A program made the position numbers and the translations under genes. A stretch of DNA of 40,352 nt from an uncultured Oscillospiraceae bacterium (GTDB taxonomy: Bacteria; Bacillota; Clostridia; Oscillospirales; Ruminococcaceae). The stretch's first letter is position 1. Every line of letters begins with the position of its first letter. The stretch spans positions 1-40,352 of the forward strand of contig CAKSJL010000009.1 in NCBI GenBank assembly GCA_934463345.1. Reading direction: 5' to 3'. Shown piece by piece: positions 17,942 through 25,435 of the stretch. The notes beneath the pieces are model-generated. The model made no database searches and had not been told where the DNA came from. It saw only the letters and a program-made list of their open reading frames with translations.

Positions 17942-18265
17942 ATGAGCAGAAAAATAAAAAGAGTCTCCATACTGGCTGTTATAGCATATGTGATGATAAA
18001 CAGCTTTGTATGGGGACTTATGAAAGCGTATGTAAATTCGTACAATGCCGTAAATCATGAACAGCTTGCCATGGTCAGCATATCGGACAAGCCTGCCGGA
18101 AAAGAAATAAACGTCATGGGAATAAAAATAAACGCCCCTCAGCAGAATATGAGGGACGAAAAAATAAGCTGTGCATTAAAAACACTTGTTCCGCTAAAAA
18201 TAAGAGCCGCAGCAATTATATTTATGCAGACCGGGCAGGAAATTGTTCAAGAAGCTTTGAAATAA
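17942..18265 (+). CDS. Small membrane protein of unknown function after spoIIP
   Basis: 107 residues from ATG 17942, chosen because GGGGGAG lies 8 bp ahead. A basic N-terminus and one membrane segment (about 7-26, VSILAVIAYVMINSFVWGLM) are followed by a mostly polar outer part with no motif I recognise. Probably co-transcribed with spoIIP and so perhaps mother-cell expressed. Its last 44 bp overlap the 3' end of the opposite-strand gene at 18222-18809. Confidence 0.65.
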   Translation: MSRKIKRVSILAVIAYVMINSFVWGLMKAYVNSYNAVNHEQLAMVSISDKPAGKEINVMGIKINAPQQNMRDEKISCALKTLVPLKIRAAAIIFMQTGQEIVQEALK

Positions 18266-18809
18266 AATCCGTATATTCATGATAATAGTTCAAATTTCCT
18301 TTATAGAGAAGCTCTGCATCCGGCATGTGGCGGAAATCCTCCGGAGTCTGGAGACAGACAGGCTTTCTGATTCCTGATCTGATTCCGGACTTTTCAAGCA
18401 TATAACCTACAAACTGTGAACAGACAAATTTATTTTTACGTCTGAAAGCTATATTAAAGAAAATAAAGCCAAGTCCTATACAGTTATAGGAAAAACACTC
18501 ACGATGCTTCTTAAAATATTCCAAATTTTCAGAAAAGTGAAGCTTTTGCTCAGCTGTAACCGGAATACGGTAAAGCTCACAGGGGATGAAGCTGTATTTT
18601 CCAAGCGTCCCCTCGCCTATCACTTCCTGGTTAAATGTTGCCGGCAGCGGACGTTCGGGCTTATTGCGGCAAAAGCTGTACATAACCCTGAGATCCTCTT
18701 CACAGGCAACGGAAACATGATTATATGGCTTTCTCGTAAACACCTTAAGTATTTTTGAAATTGTCGTTCCAGACTGACTTACAAGAACATAAACATACTC
18801 TTTTTTCAA
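18222..18809 (-). CDS. Permuted NlpC/P60 (YiiX/YycO-like) cysteine hydrolase-type protein
   Basis: 195 residues. The order is His first (KPYNHVSVAC), Cys later (KFVCSQFVGYML), with a middle SYNCIGLGFI stretch. This is the circularly permuted papain-like arrangement seen in YiiX/YycO-type proteins, which act on amide bonds in wall peptides or lipids. No signal peptide. The start is TTG 18809, supported by GGAGATG 7 bp upstream; no in-frame ATG is near. Converges on and overlaps the small gene downstream of spoIIP by 44 bp. Substrate unknown. Confidence 0.75.
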   Translation of the reverse strand: MKKEYVYVLVSQSGTTISKILKVFTRKPYNHVSVACEEDLRVMYSFCRNKPERPLPATFNQEVIGEGTLGKYSFIPCELYRIPVTAEQKLHFSENLEYFKKHRECFSYNCIGLGFIFFNIAFRRKNKFVCSQFVGYMLEKSGIRSGIRKPVCLQTPEDFRHMPDAELLYKGNLNYYHEYTDFISKLLEQFPARSA

Positions 18810-18961
18810 TGTGTCATCTCCATATTGCAGACATCAAACGTATTATCTGTCTGTGTTTGTTGTACTGCACTATTTTACTGAGTCGTTATAATAAATATGC
18901 GCTCTGATAAGGCTAAGATCATATAATGATAAAAAATTCTTTAATATTATATCATAAATAC

Positions 18962-18990
18962 TTGAAAAATTCAAGATTATCTGCTATAAT
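18962..18990 (+). promoter_or_regulatory. tRNA-Arg promoter
   Basis: TTGAAA (18962-18967), 17-bp spacer, TATAAT (18985-18990) with TGC extension, about 65 bp before the tRNA. The rest of 18810-18961 is AT-rich with no other feature seen. Confidence 0.8.
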
Positions 18991-19055
18991 TTTTAGAGTA
19001 AGGTATTTTTCTTACAGTAACAGTATATGCCTTATAAAAACAACTTATGAAATCT

Positions 19056-19130
19056 GCGCCTGTAGCTCAGCGGATAGAGCATCGGCCTCCGACGCCGTGT
19101 GCGATGGTTCGATTCCATTCAGGCGCTCCA
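19056..19130 (+). tRNA. tRNA-Arg (anticodon CCG)
   Basis: Acceptor GCGCCTG pairs with CAGGCGC; D-arm GCTCAGCGGATAGAGC; anticodon stem-loop CGGC-CTCCGAC-GCCG gives CCG; T-loop TTCGATT; CCA is encoded. It is followed by a perfect terminator hairpin. Confidence 0.95.
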
Positions 19131-19150
19131 TATGCGTAAATATACAGAAA

Positions 19151-19188
19151 ATATCGGGTTTACCATTGAGTAAACCCGATATTACTTT
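19151..19188 (+). terminator. Terminator of tRNA-Arg
   Basis: Perfect 13-bp stem (arms 19151-19163 and 19170-19182) with a 6-base loop, then TACTTTG. The T-run is weak but the stem is very stable. Confidence 0.7.
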
Positions 19189-19223
19189 GACATAAAGCCA
19201 TTATCGCTTGTTCAATAGTAGGG

Positions 19224-19340
19224 CGTGAGGAGCGCAGAACGCATCACCCTTGAACAAACTCTTGATTATGAATTCGATGGTGCCAAACTGCATGACTTCA
19301 TTACCACAGACGATGTTGCTATTACTGAGAGAATCATGTG
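19224..19340 (+). pseudogene. Possible remnant coding fragment after the tRNA
   Basis: In one frame, after a TAG at 19221-19223, about 38 codons stay open to TGA and read ...LEQTLDYEFDGAKLHD then FITTDDVAITERIM. The composition looks protein-like but there is no start codon, ribosome site or family I recognise. TTGTTCAA/TTGAACAA form an inverted repeat around its start. It could be the tail of a decayed gene or chance. Confidence 0.2.
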
Positions 19341-19406
19341 AATTAATTCATTGATTAAACACTTACATCAGAATAATTCTGCACACCTGATTCTGATTTA
19401 ATTTTT

Positions 19407-19433
19407 GGGACGTCCTGCACGACAGGACGTCCC
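19407..19433. other. Perfect 11-bp hairpin
   Basis: GGGACGTCCTG-CACGA-CAGGACGTCCC without a convincing T-run on either strand. Similar in sequence to the hairpins at 8420 and 27237. The DNA between the tRNA terminator and this hairpin has no recognisable gene apart from the possible remnant. Confidence 0.45.
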
Positions 19434-19466
19434 ATTATCTTACTCTGAAATTAAACGACAGACTTA

Positions 19467-19809
19467 TTAGAACCCGTCTTCACAAGATATGTGTGCGGAT
19501 TTCCAAGCACAATTTTTACGCAAACAAGGCAAAAATACACAAGCATACTTGTGTATGGCAAGCATTCTTAAGGCAATACCGCACAAAGATTGTGCGGTAG
19601 ATGTGCCAACAAATTTTTCGGCAGATTGCATAGAAACGACGCAGGAATACTGGCGTATTGCAAGGAGTTTCTGTGTAATATGACGGAAAATTCGTCAGCA
19701 GATACTGCGCAAAGCCGTCAGGCGTGCTTTGTGCGGTGTTGCCTTAACGCAGTATGCGAAAAAATTTGCTGGAAAGACGTGCGCATACGCTTGTGAAGAC
19801 AGGTTCTTA
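19467..19809. repeat. Family-1 MITE-like element, copy A, interrupted by a family-2 element
   Basis: The left end TTAGAACCCGTCTTCACAAG and the right end (inverted) TTAAGAACCTGTCTTCACAA bound an element whose interior matches copy C (29258-29411) except for a 180-bp insert at 19568-19747. The right end supplies the TAA stop codon of proS (19807-19809). No open frame of interest. Confidence 0.8.
19568..19747. repeat. Family-2 TTAA-bounded element, full-length copy (180 bp)
   Basis: Starts TTAAGGCAATACCGCACAAA and ends with its near-perfect inverse. Copy B of family 1 carries the uninterrupted sequence TTTTTAACGCAGTTATG at this point, which indicates insertion at TTAA with duplication of those four bases. 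Confidence 0.75.
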
Positions 19810-21264
19810 ATATGCCTTACCCCAATAAACCATATGTTTTGCAGGCTTTCCGCAGCACACACACTTATCTGAAATCTGTTCCTGATCAAAAGGAATACAA
19901 CGTGAACCAACGCCTGTCTTTTCTTTTACTATGTCCTCGCAGGCCTCATCTCCGCACCACATTGCTTTTACAAAACCATCGCCCTTTTCCTCAAGAGTCT
20001 TTACAATTTCGTCCATAGTCTTGCATGCATATGTCTTATTTTCTCTGTTTTCAAGAGCTTTTTTATAAATGCCATCATGTACCTCGTCGAGCTTGTCAGC
20101 TACTGCTTTTGCAAATGTTTCAAGATTATTTTCAAGTGAAACTATTGTCTTTTCTCTGTTATGACGTGTTACAACAACACACTGTCCGTTTTCAATATCC
20201 TTAGGTCCAATTTCTATTCTTACCGGAACACCCTTCATTTCATATTCTGCAAACTTCCAGCCTGGTGAATTTTCGCTGTCATCAAGCTTTGCACGAATAC
20301 CGCTTTCCCTGAGCTTTGCAAGAAGCTCGCCAGCCTTTTCTAAAACGCCGGCCTTATGCATTGCAACAGGAACAATAACTGCCTGAATCGGAGCAACCGC
20401 CGGCGGAAGAACAAGACCGTTGTCATCGCCATGAGTCATTATTATTGCGCCGATAAGACGTGTTGTAGATCCCCAGCTTGTCTGATAAGGATATACCTTT
20501 TTGTTTTCCTTGTCTGTATACTGTATATCAAACGCCTTTGCAAAGCCATCACCAAAATAGTGAGAAGTACCCGCCTGAAGCGCTTTTCCGTCATGCATAA
20601 GGGCCTCTATAGCATATGTTGCCTCAGCACCGGCAAACTTATCACTGTCAGTTTTTCTGCCCTTTACAACAGGCATTGCAAGATATTTTTCACAGAAATC
20701 GGCGTACACGTTGAGCATACGCTCTGTTTCTTCGATTGCCTCCTCTGCTGTCGCATGGATCGTATGTCCCTCCTGCCAGAGAAATTCTCTTGAACGCAGA
20801 AACGGACGTGTAGTCTTTTCCCATCTTACAACACTTACCCACTGATTATAAAGCTTAGGCAGATCACGATAAGAATGAATAATATTAGCATAATGCTCAC
20901 AGAAAAGCGTTTCAGAAGTCGGACGTACACAAAGTCTGTCATCAAGCTTTTCATTTCCGCCATGAGTTACCCACGCAACCTCAGGCGCAAAACCTTCAAC
21001 ATGATCCTTTTCCTTCTGAAGAAGGCTTTCCGGAATAAACATCGGCATACATACGTTTTCATGCCCTGTTTCCTTGAACATTCCGTCAAGTATTCTCTGA
21101 ATATTTTCCCAGATAGCATAACCGTAAGGACGAATTACCATGCAGCCCTTAACGCTTGTATACTCAAGAAGCTCAGCTTTCTTTACAATATCTGTATACC
21201 ACTTGGCAAAATCCTCATCCATTGAAGTTATTGCCTCAACCATTTTTCCATTATTCTTAGCCAT
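19807..21264 (-). CDS. proS: Prolyl-tRNA synthetase, archaeal/eukaryal type (ProS type 3)
   Basis: Charges tRNA-Pro. 485 residues, the short form without the bacterial INS editing domain. Class II motifs: [18 protein letters not shown], the [21 protein letters not shown] region and the [15 protein letters not shown] motif; the anticodon-binding domain follows, with C-terminal zinc-type cysteines ([21 protein letters not shown]) and the terminal Tyr (GKAY) typical of this type. Start ATG 21264 ([13 protein letters not shown]) overlaps the upstream small gene by 8 bp. Its stop codon lies inside the end of a repeat element. Confidence 0.96.
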   Translation of the reverse strand: MAKNNGKMVEAITSMDEDFAKWYTDIVKKAELLEYTSVKGCMVIRPYGYAIWENIQRILDGMFKETGHENVCMPMFIPESLLQKEKDHVEGFAPEVAWVTHGGNEKLDDRLCVRPTSETLFCEHYANIIHSYRDLPKLYNQWVSVVRWEKTTRPFLRSREFLWQEGHTIHATAEEAIEETERMLNVYADFCEKYLAMPVVKGRKTDSDKFAGAEATYAIEALMHDGKALQAGTSHYFGDGFAKAFDIQYTDKENKKVYPYQTSWGSTTRLIGAIIMTHGDDNGLVLPPAVAPIQAVIVPVAMHKAGVLEKAGELLAKLRESGIRAKLDDSENSPGWKFAEYEMKGVPVRIEIGPKDIENGQCVVVTRHNREKTIVSLENNLETFAKAVADKLDEVHDGIYKKALENRENKTYACKTMDEIVKTLEEKGDGFVKAMWCGDEACEDIVKEKTGVGSRCIPFDQEQISDKCVCCGKPAKHMVYWGKAY

Positions 21265-21520
21265 TTCCTACATCTCCATCATTTTTATTTGAATCGTCCG
21301 GTTCTTTTTCATTTTTTTCCCTGGGGGGAGCGTCATAAATGCTCTTCACCTTATATATGTCATCCTCTACCCTTTCGGGATTCTTCTTAAACAGCTTTGC
21401 AACAATTTTATCTACAAAGGCGGCAAGCTTCGGGGTCAGAATAGTTATAATAAATATTATAACGAATATTCCCAAAAACATCAGCAGAAATTTTATAAGA
21501 TAACTGGCTGATAAAGTCAT
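21257..21520 (-). CDS. Small single-pass membrane protein ahead of proS
   Basis: 87 residues from ATG 21520, fixed by a strong AGAAGGAGG 9 bp upstream; a longer reading to 21550 has no ribosome site. One membrane helix (about 9-32, [18 protein letters not shown]), a basic segment and an acidic hydrophilic tail. No domain recognised. Overlaps proS by 8 bp and shares its promoter. Confidence 0.75.
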   Translation of the reverse strand: MTLSASYLIKFLLMFLGIFVIIFIITILTPKLAAFVDKIVAKLFKKNPERVEDDIYKVKSIYDAPPREKNEKEPDDSNKNDGDVGNG

Positions 21521-21558
21521 AACCGCAAACCTCCTTCTGAGTAAATTCACATAGATGT

Positions 21559-21587
21559 ATTATACCATCTTTGAGAAACAATTTCAA
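21559..21587 (-). promoter_or_regulatory. Promoter of the small membrane gene-proS operon
   Basis: Minus strand TTGAAA (21582-21587), 17-bp spacer, TATAAT (21559-21564) with TGG extension. Confidence 0.8.
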
Positions 21588-21595
21588 GTAAAAAT

Positions 21596-21624
21596 AAGGC
21601 AGTACCCGAAACGGATACTGCCTT
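21596..21624 (-). terminator. Terminator of the AgrD-like gene
   Basis: 13-bp stem (one mismatch) with arms 21596-21608 and 21612-21624; on the minus strand it is followed by ATTTTTACTT. It isolates the peptide gene from proS. Confidence 0.8.
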
Positions 21625-21648
21625 AAATTGATCTGAACAGCCTTTAAA

Positions 21649-21789
21649 TTACTTTGCCATTTCCTTGAGAGCCTTTGGTTCCTTTGGCTGGTGGCATCCA
21701 TAGTAGGATGTTGAACCGCATGCCTTAACTGCTGTGTTCATTCCGAGCTTTGCTGCTGCTTCCATGATCTTCTTTGAAATTTTTTTCAT
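21649..21789 (-). CDS. AgrD-like cyclic (thio)lactone autoinducer precursor
   Basis: 46 residues. An amphipathic leader (MKKISKKIMEAAAKLGMN) is followed by a core with Cys24 and Cys32 and the tail HQPKEPKALKEMAK. The QPKEP tail after a short core is the hallmark of Clostridia AgrD precursors, where AgrB removes the tail and closes a ring onto a Cys or Ser. Which residue closes the ring is unclear: Cys24, or a Ser in STSYYG. Start ATG 21789 has AAAGGCGG upstream. Monocistronic with its own promoter and terminator, divergent from a LytTR/GHKL pair 337 bp away. No AgrB gene is visible in the window. Confidence 0.8.
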   Translation of the reverse strand: MKKISKKIMEAAAKLGMNTAVKACGSTSYYGCHQPKEPKALKEMAK

Positions 21790-21873
21790 TTTAAATTTCC
21801 GCCTTTCAATAGATATGTATATTTTTTCATCCGGGTCTCAGAAATTTTTCTGATGTTTCCCTTTGACAATTAC

Positions 21874-21902
21874 ATCATACCATAATTCTGACGGCTATTC
21901 AA
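21874..21902 (-). promoter_or_regulatory. Promoter of the AgrD-like gene
   Basis: Minus strand TTGAAT (21897-21902), 17-bp spacer, TATGAT (21874-21879) with TGG extension; leader about 78 bases. Confidence 0.7.
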
Positions 21903-21955
21903 ACGTTTTGCACAAATGATTATTTATTTTCATAAATGGATTGCATTTACAGATT

Positions 21956-22045
21956 GTTCACAATTTATATACATTTCATTAATATTTCTTTAATGTTTTA
22001 TTCATAAATGCTCCCTGTGTTCACAATTTGTTCATGGATTGTTAA
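21956..22045. promoter_or_regulatory. Repeated GTTCA operators between the peptide gene and the LytTR gene
   Basis: GTTCACAATTTRT occurs at 21956-21968 and 22019-22031, 63 bp apart (six helical turns). Downstream of the second copy GTTCA/GTTCA/GTTAA recur at 22019, 22030 and 22041, exactly 11 bp apart. GTTNRK is the core of known AgrA-type LytTR sites. They lie at about -46 to -72 from the LytTR promoter. The remainder of 21903-22126 is AT-rich without a gene. Confidence 0.5.
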
Positions 22046-22078
22046 TAATATATCATTATATTTTACTGCTATATATGC

Positions 22079-22084
22079 TATAAT
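22079..22084 (+). promoter_or_regulatory. Extended -10 of the LytTR-GHKL operon
   Basis: TGCTATAAT (hexamer 22079-22084) with no -35 match at the right distance, suggesting activation by a factor bound at the upstream GTTCA repeats. Confidence 0.6.
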
Positions 22085-22126
22085 ATATGAAAGAAACTCA
22101 GTATTAAAGAACCGGGGTATAAATCT

Positions 22127-22834
22127 ATGATAAATGTTGCCGTTTATGATAACAAAATTGAAAGCGCCGTTCTGATACGCAGCTGTATCGAAAGCTGTTT
22201 CAGACGGTATACACACGATTACGCTGCTGAAATATACACAAGCTGTGATGAGCTTATGCTTGACCATCATAAATTCAGCGCACTTTTTATAAGCACTGAC
22301 TTCCTTGATCCGGAAATAATGCACATGACAAAATTTATTAAAAGTTCTCTTTCGGATTCGAGACTAATATTCATTTCCAACAATCCCCAAACGGCATATA
22401 AGGCGTTTTCCTGTCAGCCATTTGCATTCGTTAAAAGGTGTTCAATAGAGCCTGATCTTTCCGAGGCAGTTTCCTCCCTCTTTCATGAGCTGACCAGACG
22501 TGAAATGTCAGTTAATTTTAAAAGCGGCGATTCCACCATTGACATAAACATAAATGATATAGATTACTTTGAAACCTTCGGTCACACTATTGAAATCAAT
22601 CTGGGGTATAAATCAGTACCTATAAGAGGAAGTCTCAAAGCTCTTGAAAGTCAGTTCCGACAATACGGTTTCCTGAGAATACACAAAAGCTATCTTGTAA
22701 ACTGCCGGCACATTTACAAAATAAGCCGACAGACTGTAACGCTCAGCAATATGAAAACTCTTCCGGTCGGCAGAGGAAAGGCTGACGAGCTTCGTGCAGA
22801 ACTTCATAAATATCTTTGTTTTTCAAGTCATTAG
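22127..22834 (+). CDS. LytTR-family regulator with degenerate receiver domain (AgrA-like)
   Basis: 235 residues. The N-terminal part (about 1-120) follows the receiver fold (INVAVYDN..., FSALFIST, LIFISN, QPFAFVKR) but the phospho-acceptor position appears to hold Ser56 (LFIST, where LFLDI is usual) and the second acidic-pocket residue is Asn9; only Asp8 and the conserved Lys remain. Asp58 lies two places on. The C-terminal LytTR DNA-binding domain (about 135-235) is intact: DIDYFETFGHTIEI, PIRGSLKALE, FLRIHKSYLVN and LPVGRGK. Probably binds the GTTCA repeats upstream. Downstream gene is a GHKL-like partner. A phosphorylation-independent regulator is inferred. Confidence 0.85.
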   Translation: MINVAVYDNKIESAVLIRSCIESCFRRYTHDYAAEIYTSCDELMLDHHKFSALFISTDFLDPEIMHMTKFIKSSLSDSRLIFISNNPQTAYKAFSCQPFAFVKRCSIEPDLSEAVSSLFHELTRREMSVNFKSGDSTIDININDIDYFETFGHTIEINLGYKSVPIRGSLKALESQFRQYGFLRIHKSYLVNCRHIYKISRQTVTLSNMKTLPVGRGKADELRAELHKYLCFSSH

Positions 22835-22845
22835 AGGTTTTTTAT

Positions 22846-23967
22846 ATGGATGAATACATAAATGTTATATGGCAAATCTTTGAAATTATCGCCATTATTG
22901 CTGAATGCAGCATCATTACCTTTTTTGTTACAAAAATGATTGGTTACAAAAGTCTAAGACATGGGGAATTATGGGGATTGCTTCTTTTTTCAGCATCATG
23001 CCTAAATAATATAGTTGTGTCAAAAATAAGCAACTCCAGTGTCTTCTCTGCAACATCGCAGATTGTGATCTGTATCATATTCAGTCTTATCTTCCTCAGA
23101 GGAAATATTCTGTATAAAATTTTTATTTCAATGGCGTCTGTTTTTATAATACTCCTTATAAATTCAGCTGTTCTGGCTTTATTCAGCTTATTTTTTAAAA
23201 CATCAATATATCTGCTTATTTCCCGGTCGGGAACTTTAAGACTCGCAATTCTTATAACAACAAAAGTTCTGTATTTTATTGTTGTAGCAATTTTTGTAAG
23301 GTACAAGAGTCTCTGTAGAAGAATATCAGTCAAAAAAGAATGCATAATCGTCCTTTTTACTTCAGTTAATCTTCTCATTCTTGCAAACATTCTTTTCGCA
23401 ACTATCACCAATAAAAAAAGTCCCGTACAGGCTTCAGTCGGCATTATCCTGCTTATGCTGACCGCATCATACCTTTTTACACATATCAGCAAAAGACTGC
23501 ACAATTCACAGCCAAGCGAAATATTGCAGAAAATAGATATCCCTCAATTAATCGACCATAAAAAGGTAGAATTTTCAAAACAGGATCTGTCTCTCAACGT
23601 AAGCTGTAGCATCAGCTATGAACATTCCGGAAAGATTCAGGAAAATATATGTTTATTGATCTCCGCTGTTCTGGATGAGGTTATCAGCTCCTTTGACTAC
23701 TGTAAATACACGCAGCAAATCGATTTTGAGATTTATATAACTGAAAAAAAAATCAGCATTATAGTCTCGCATTATTTAAAAAAACAATTTTTAATAGTTT
23801 TAAATGAAGGTCAAAAAATTCCTCAAAGAATTACGCCATTTCATCCGGACTATAACAAACAGATAAAGGGCTTTTTCAAATCCGGAACCTGCGTGATATA
23901 CAGAAGTCTGACCGGATTAAAGGTAATAACAAATATATGGGTGAATGATTTACAGTTCTTTTCCTGA
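22846..23967 (+). CDS. AgrC-like membrane sensor with degenerate kinase domain
   Basis: 373 residues from ATG 22846, chosen because AGAGG precedes it. About six or seven membrane helices fill residues 6-213, as in AgrC/GHKL peptide receptors. The cytoplasmic part should hold the phospho-His and ATP sites, but no HDxxNH motif is seen, the interval from the last helix to the N-box position is only about 58 residues, the N-box reads LLISAVLDEVISSF (Asp-Glu where Asp-Asn is essential), and no GxGL box follows (GFFKSGTCVIYRS instead). It therefore looks like a pseudokinase. Follows the LytTR gene by 11 bp. The last 18 bp overlap folC on the other strand. Confidence 0.75.
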   Translation: MDEYINVIWQIFEIIAIIAECSIITFFVTKMIGYKSLRHGELWGLLLFSASCLNNIVVSKISNSSVFSATSQIVICIIFSLIFLRGNILYKIFISMASVFIILLINSAVLALFSLFFKTSIYLLISRSGTLRLAILITTKVLYFIVVAIFVRYKSLCRRISVKKECIIVLFTSVNLLILANILFATITNKKSPVQASVGIILLMLTASYLFTHISKRLHNSQPSEILQKIDIPQLIDHKKVEFSKQDLSLNVSCSISYEHSGKIQENICLLISAVLDEVISSFDYCKYTQQIDFEIYITEKKISIIVSHYLKKQFLIVLNEGQKIPQRITPFHPDYNKQIKGFFKSGTCVIYRSLTGLKVITNIWVNDLQFFS

Positions 23968-25218
23968 ATCCGCTTCTGAAAAATATTCACGTCTTGCAGC
24001 TGACGCAAGATAAAGTGAACCACAGATAAGCACAGCACAGTTTTTCTCTCTGGCATCAGCAATTGCTTTTTGCAATGCAGTATGATAATCTGCCACCTCT
24101 GCTGAACACTTAAAAAACGTGCAAAGCTCCGCAGCGTCTATATTGTTTTCAATGAACCCGTCAGCACAGTATACATAATCCAATATCTCTGACAGTCTGG
24201 CAGCGGCATACTCCGCTGCCTTTCCTTTTACCATACCGGCAACCCCTATAATATTACAGCCAAGTGGCTTTATAACATTTACAAGTGAATCAATTCCGGC
24301 AATATTATGTCCGCCATCCGCTATTACAAGAGGATTTTTTCCTATCATTTCTATTCTGAGCTTTACTTTTGCCGCACAAAACCCGTTTCTGATATTATCG
24401 TCCGATATTTCAAAACCGTAATTTCTTATAAGCTCAATGCATTCTATGGCTGTAATCGCATTTGCAACCTGATGCTTTCCGCACATGCTTACAGTATATC
24501 GTCTGCCTTTATATACAAATTCGCTTCCGTATATATTTTCCTTTTCTATACTGCACTTTTCAGCGTCGGGTATAACAAGACGGCTTGAACACTCATCTGC
24601 TCTTTTGCGGACAACCTTTCGTACCTCCTCCGGATTATCTGCCGAAAGTACAACGGGACAGCCTCTTTTTATTATCCCAGCTTTGTGAACTGCTATTTCA
24701 GCAGCAGTATCCCCGAGAAGCTGTGTATGATCAAGCGAAACTGAGGTTATAACAGATACAGCCGGCGCTTCAATTACATTTGTTGCGTCAAGCAGTCCTC
24801 CTATACCGGTTTCAAGAAAAACTATCTGACAGTTTTCTTCCTTGAAGTAAATAAATGCAATTGAAAGCGTAATCTCAAACTGTGAGTAGCACTCATCTGA
24901 AACTGCACTTTTTACCTTTTCACATATTTCTTCAAGCCTTTTATCAGGAATATTTTCACCGTTTATCCGTATACGATCATTATAGCACTCCACAAAAGGA
25001 GATGTAAACTGACCAGTCCTGTATCCTGCCGCCATGGTGACAGACGACATATATTCAAGCACTGAGCCTTTTCCGTTAGTACCCGCTATATGAACAAAAC
25101 GCTGTCCCTTCTGAGGATCTCCAAGCCTTTTTAACAATCCGGCTATTCTTGAAAGGTCAGTAACCTTTTTTCCGGTATGGCTGAAGCTTCTGATATATTC
25201 AACTGCATTAAATGACAT
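23950..25218 (-). CDS. folC: Folylpolyglutamate synthase/dihydrofolate synthase
   Basis: Adds glutamate to dihydropteroate and folates; Mur-ligase family. 422 residues with the ATP-binding loop HIAGTNGKGSV, the FTSPFVECYNDRIRING segment, the ETGIGGLLDATN motif, DHTQLLGDT and the late VIADGGHNIAGI. The length is normal. Its 3' end converges on the AgrC-like gene with an 18-bp overlap. Start ATG 25218 has only a weak site (GAGTTGG). Monocistronic, divergent from bioY. Confidence 0.95.
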   Translation of the reverse strand: MSFNAVEYIRSFSHTGKKVTDLSRIAGLLKRLGDPQKGQRFVHIAGTNGKGSVLEYMSSVTMAAGYRTGQFTSPFVECYNDRIRINGENIPDKRLEEICEKVKSAVSDECYSQFEITLSIAFIYFKEENCQIVFLETGIGGLLDATNVIEAPAVSVITSVSLDHTQLLGDTAAEIAVHKAGIIKRGCPVVLSADNPEEVRKVVRKRADECSSRLVIPDAEKCSIEKENIYGSEFVYKGRRYTVSMCGKHQVANAITAIECIELIRNYGFEISDDNIRNGFCAAKVKLRIEMIGKNPLVIADGGHNIAGIDSLVNVIKPLGCNIIGVAGMVKGKAAEYAAARLSEILDYVYCADGFIENNIDAAELCTFFKCSAEVADYHTALQKAIADAREKNCAVLICGSLYLASAARREYFSEADSGKEL

Positions 25219-25277
25219 TTATTCCAACTCGATTCTTTATTTTTGCCGGCATATTCACAGCCGACTCTTTTTTCAAC

Positions 25278-25306
25278 ATTATATCACCAATTTTTTATTT
25301 TGTCTA
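25278..25306 (-). promoter_or_regulatory. folC promoter
   Basis: Minus strand TAGACA (25301-25306), 17-bp spacer, TATAAT (25278-25283). Confidence 0.7.
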
Positions 25307-25315
25307 TATCGCTTT

Positions 25316-25370
25316 ATTGTCACCCAACAAAAAAAATACAGTTGACAATGTGGACACAATGTGATATAAT
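25316..25370 (+). promoter_or_regulatory. bioY promoter with overlapping BirA operator
   Basis: TTGACA (25342-25347), 17-bp spacer, TATAAT (25365-25370): a perfect sigma-A promoter. ATTGTCACCC (25316-25325), 14 bases, AGTTGACAAT (25340-25349) is an inverted repeat matching the Firmicutes BirA operator layout (TTGTNAAC-N14/15-GTTNACAA) and covers the -35. Biotin-loaded BirA should repress here. Confidence 0.75.
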
Positions 25371-25435
25371 CATAAACGGAAAAATTATGGGATAACGAAT
25401 ATATTCGGGCATCCCTGCACTTTATGGAGGAAAAA

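Noticed and set aside
18222..18265. Frameshift or mis-assembly at the 44-bp convergent overlap
   Set aside because: Both frames end with normal stops and plausible C-termini; convergent overlaps of this size occur, also at 23950-23967.
19467..19809. CRISPR-like array because of recurrent similar segments
   Set aside because: The repeats are terminal inverted repeats of nested elements, not regularly spaced direct repeats with unique spacers; no cas gene is present.
21649..21789. Peptide as a SCIFF (ranthipeptide) precursor or simple bacteriocin
   Set aside because: Only two cysteines, no radical SAM maturase nearby, and the QPKEP tail fits AgrD precursors much better.
25371..25435. Riboswitch in the bioY leader
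   Set aside because: The leader is only about 60 bases with no stable structure; the BirA operator explains regulation.
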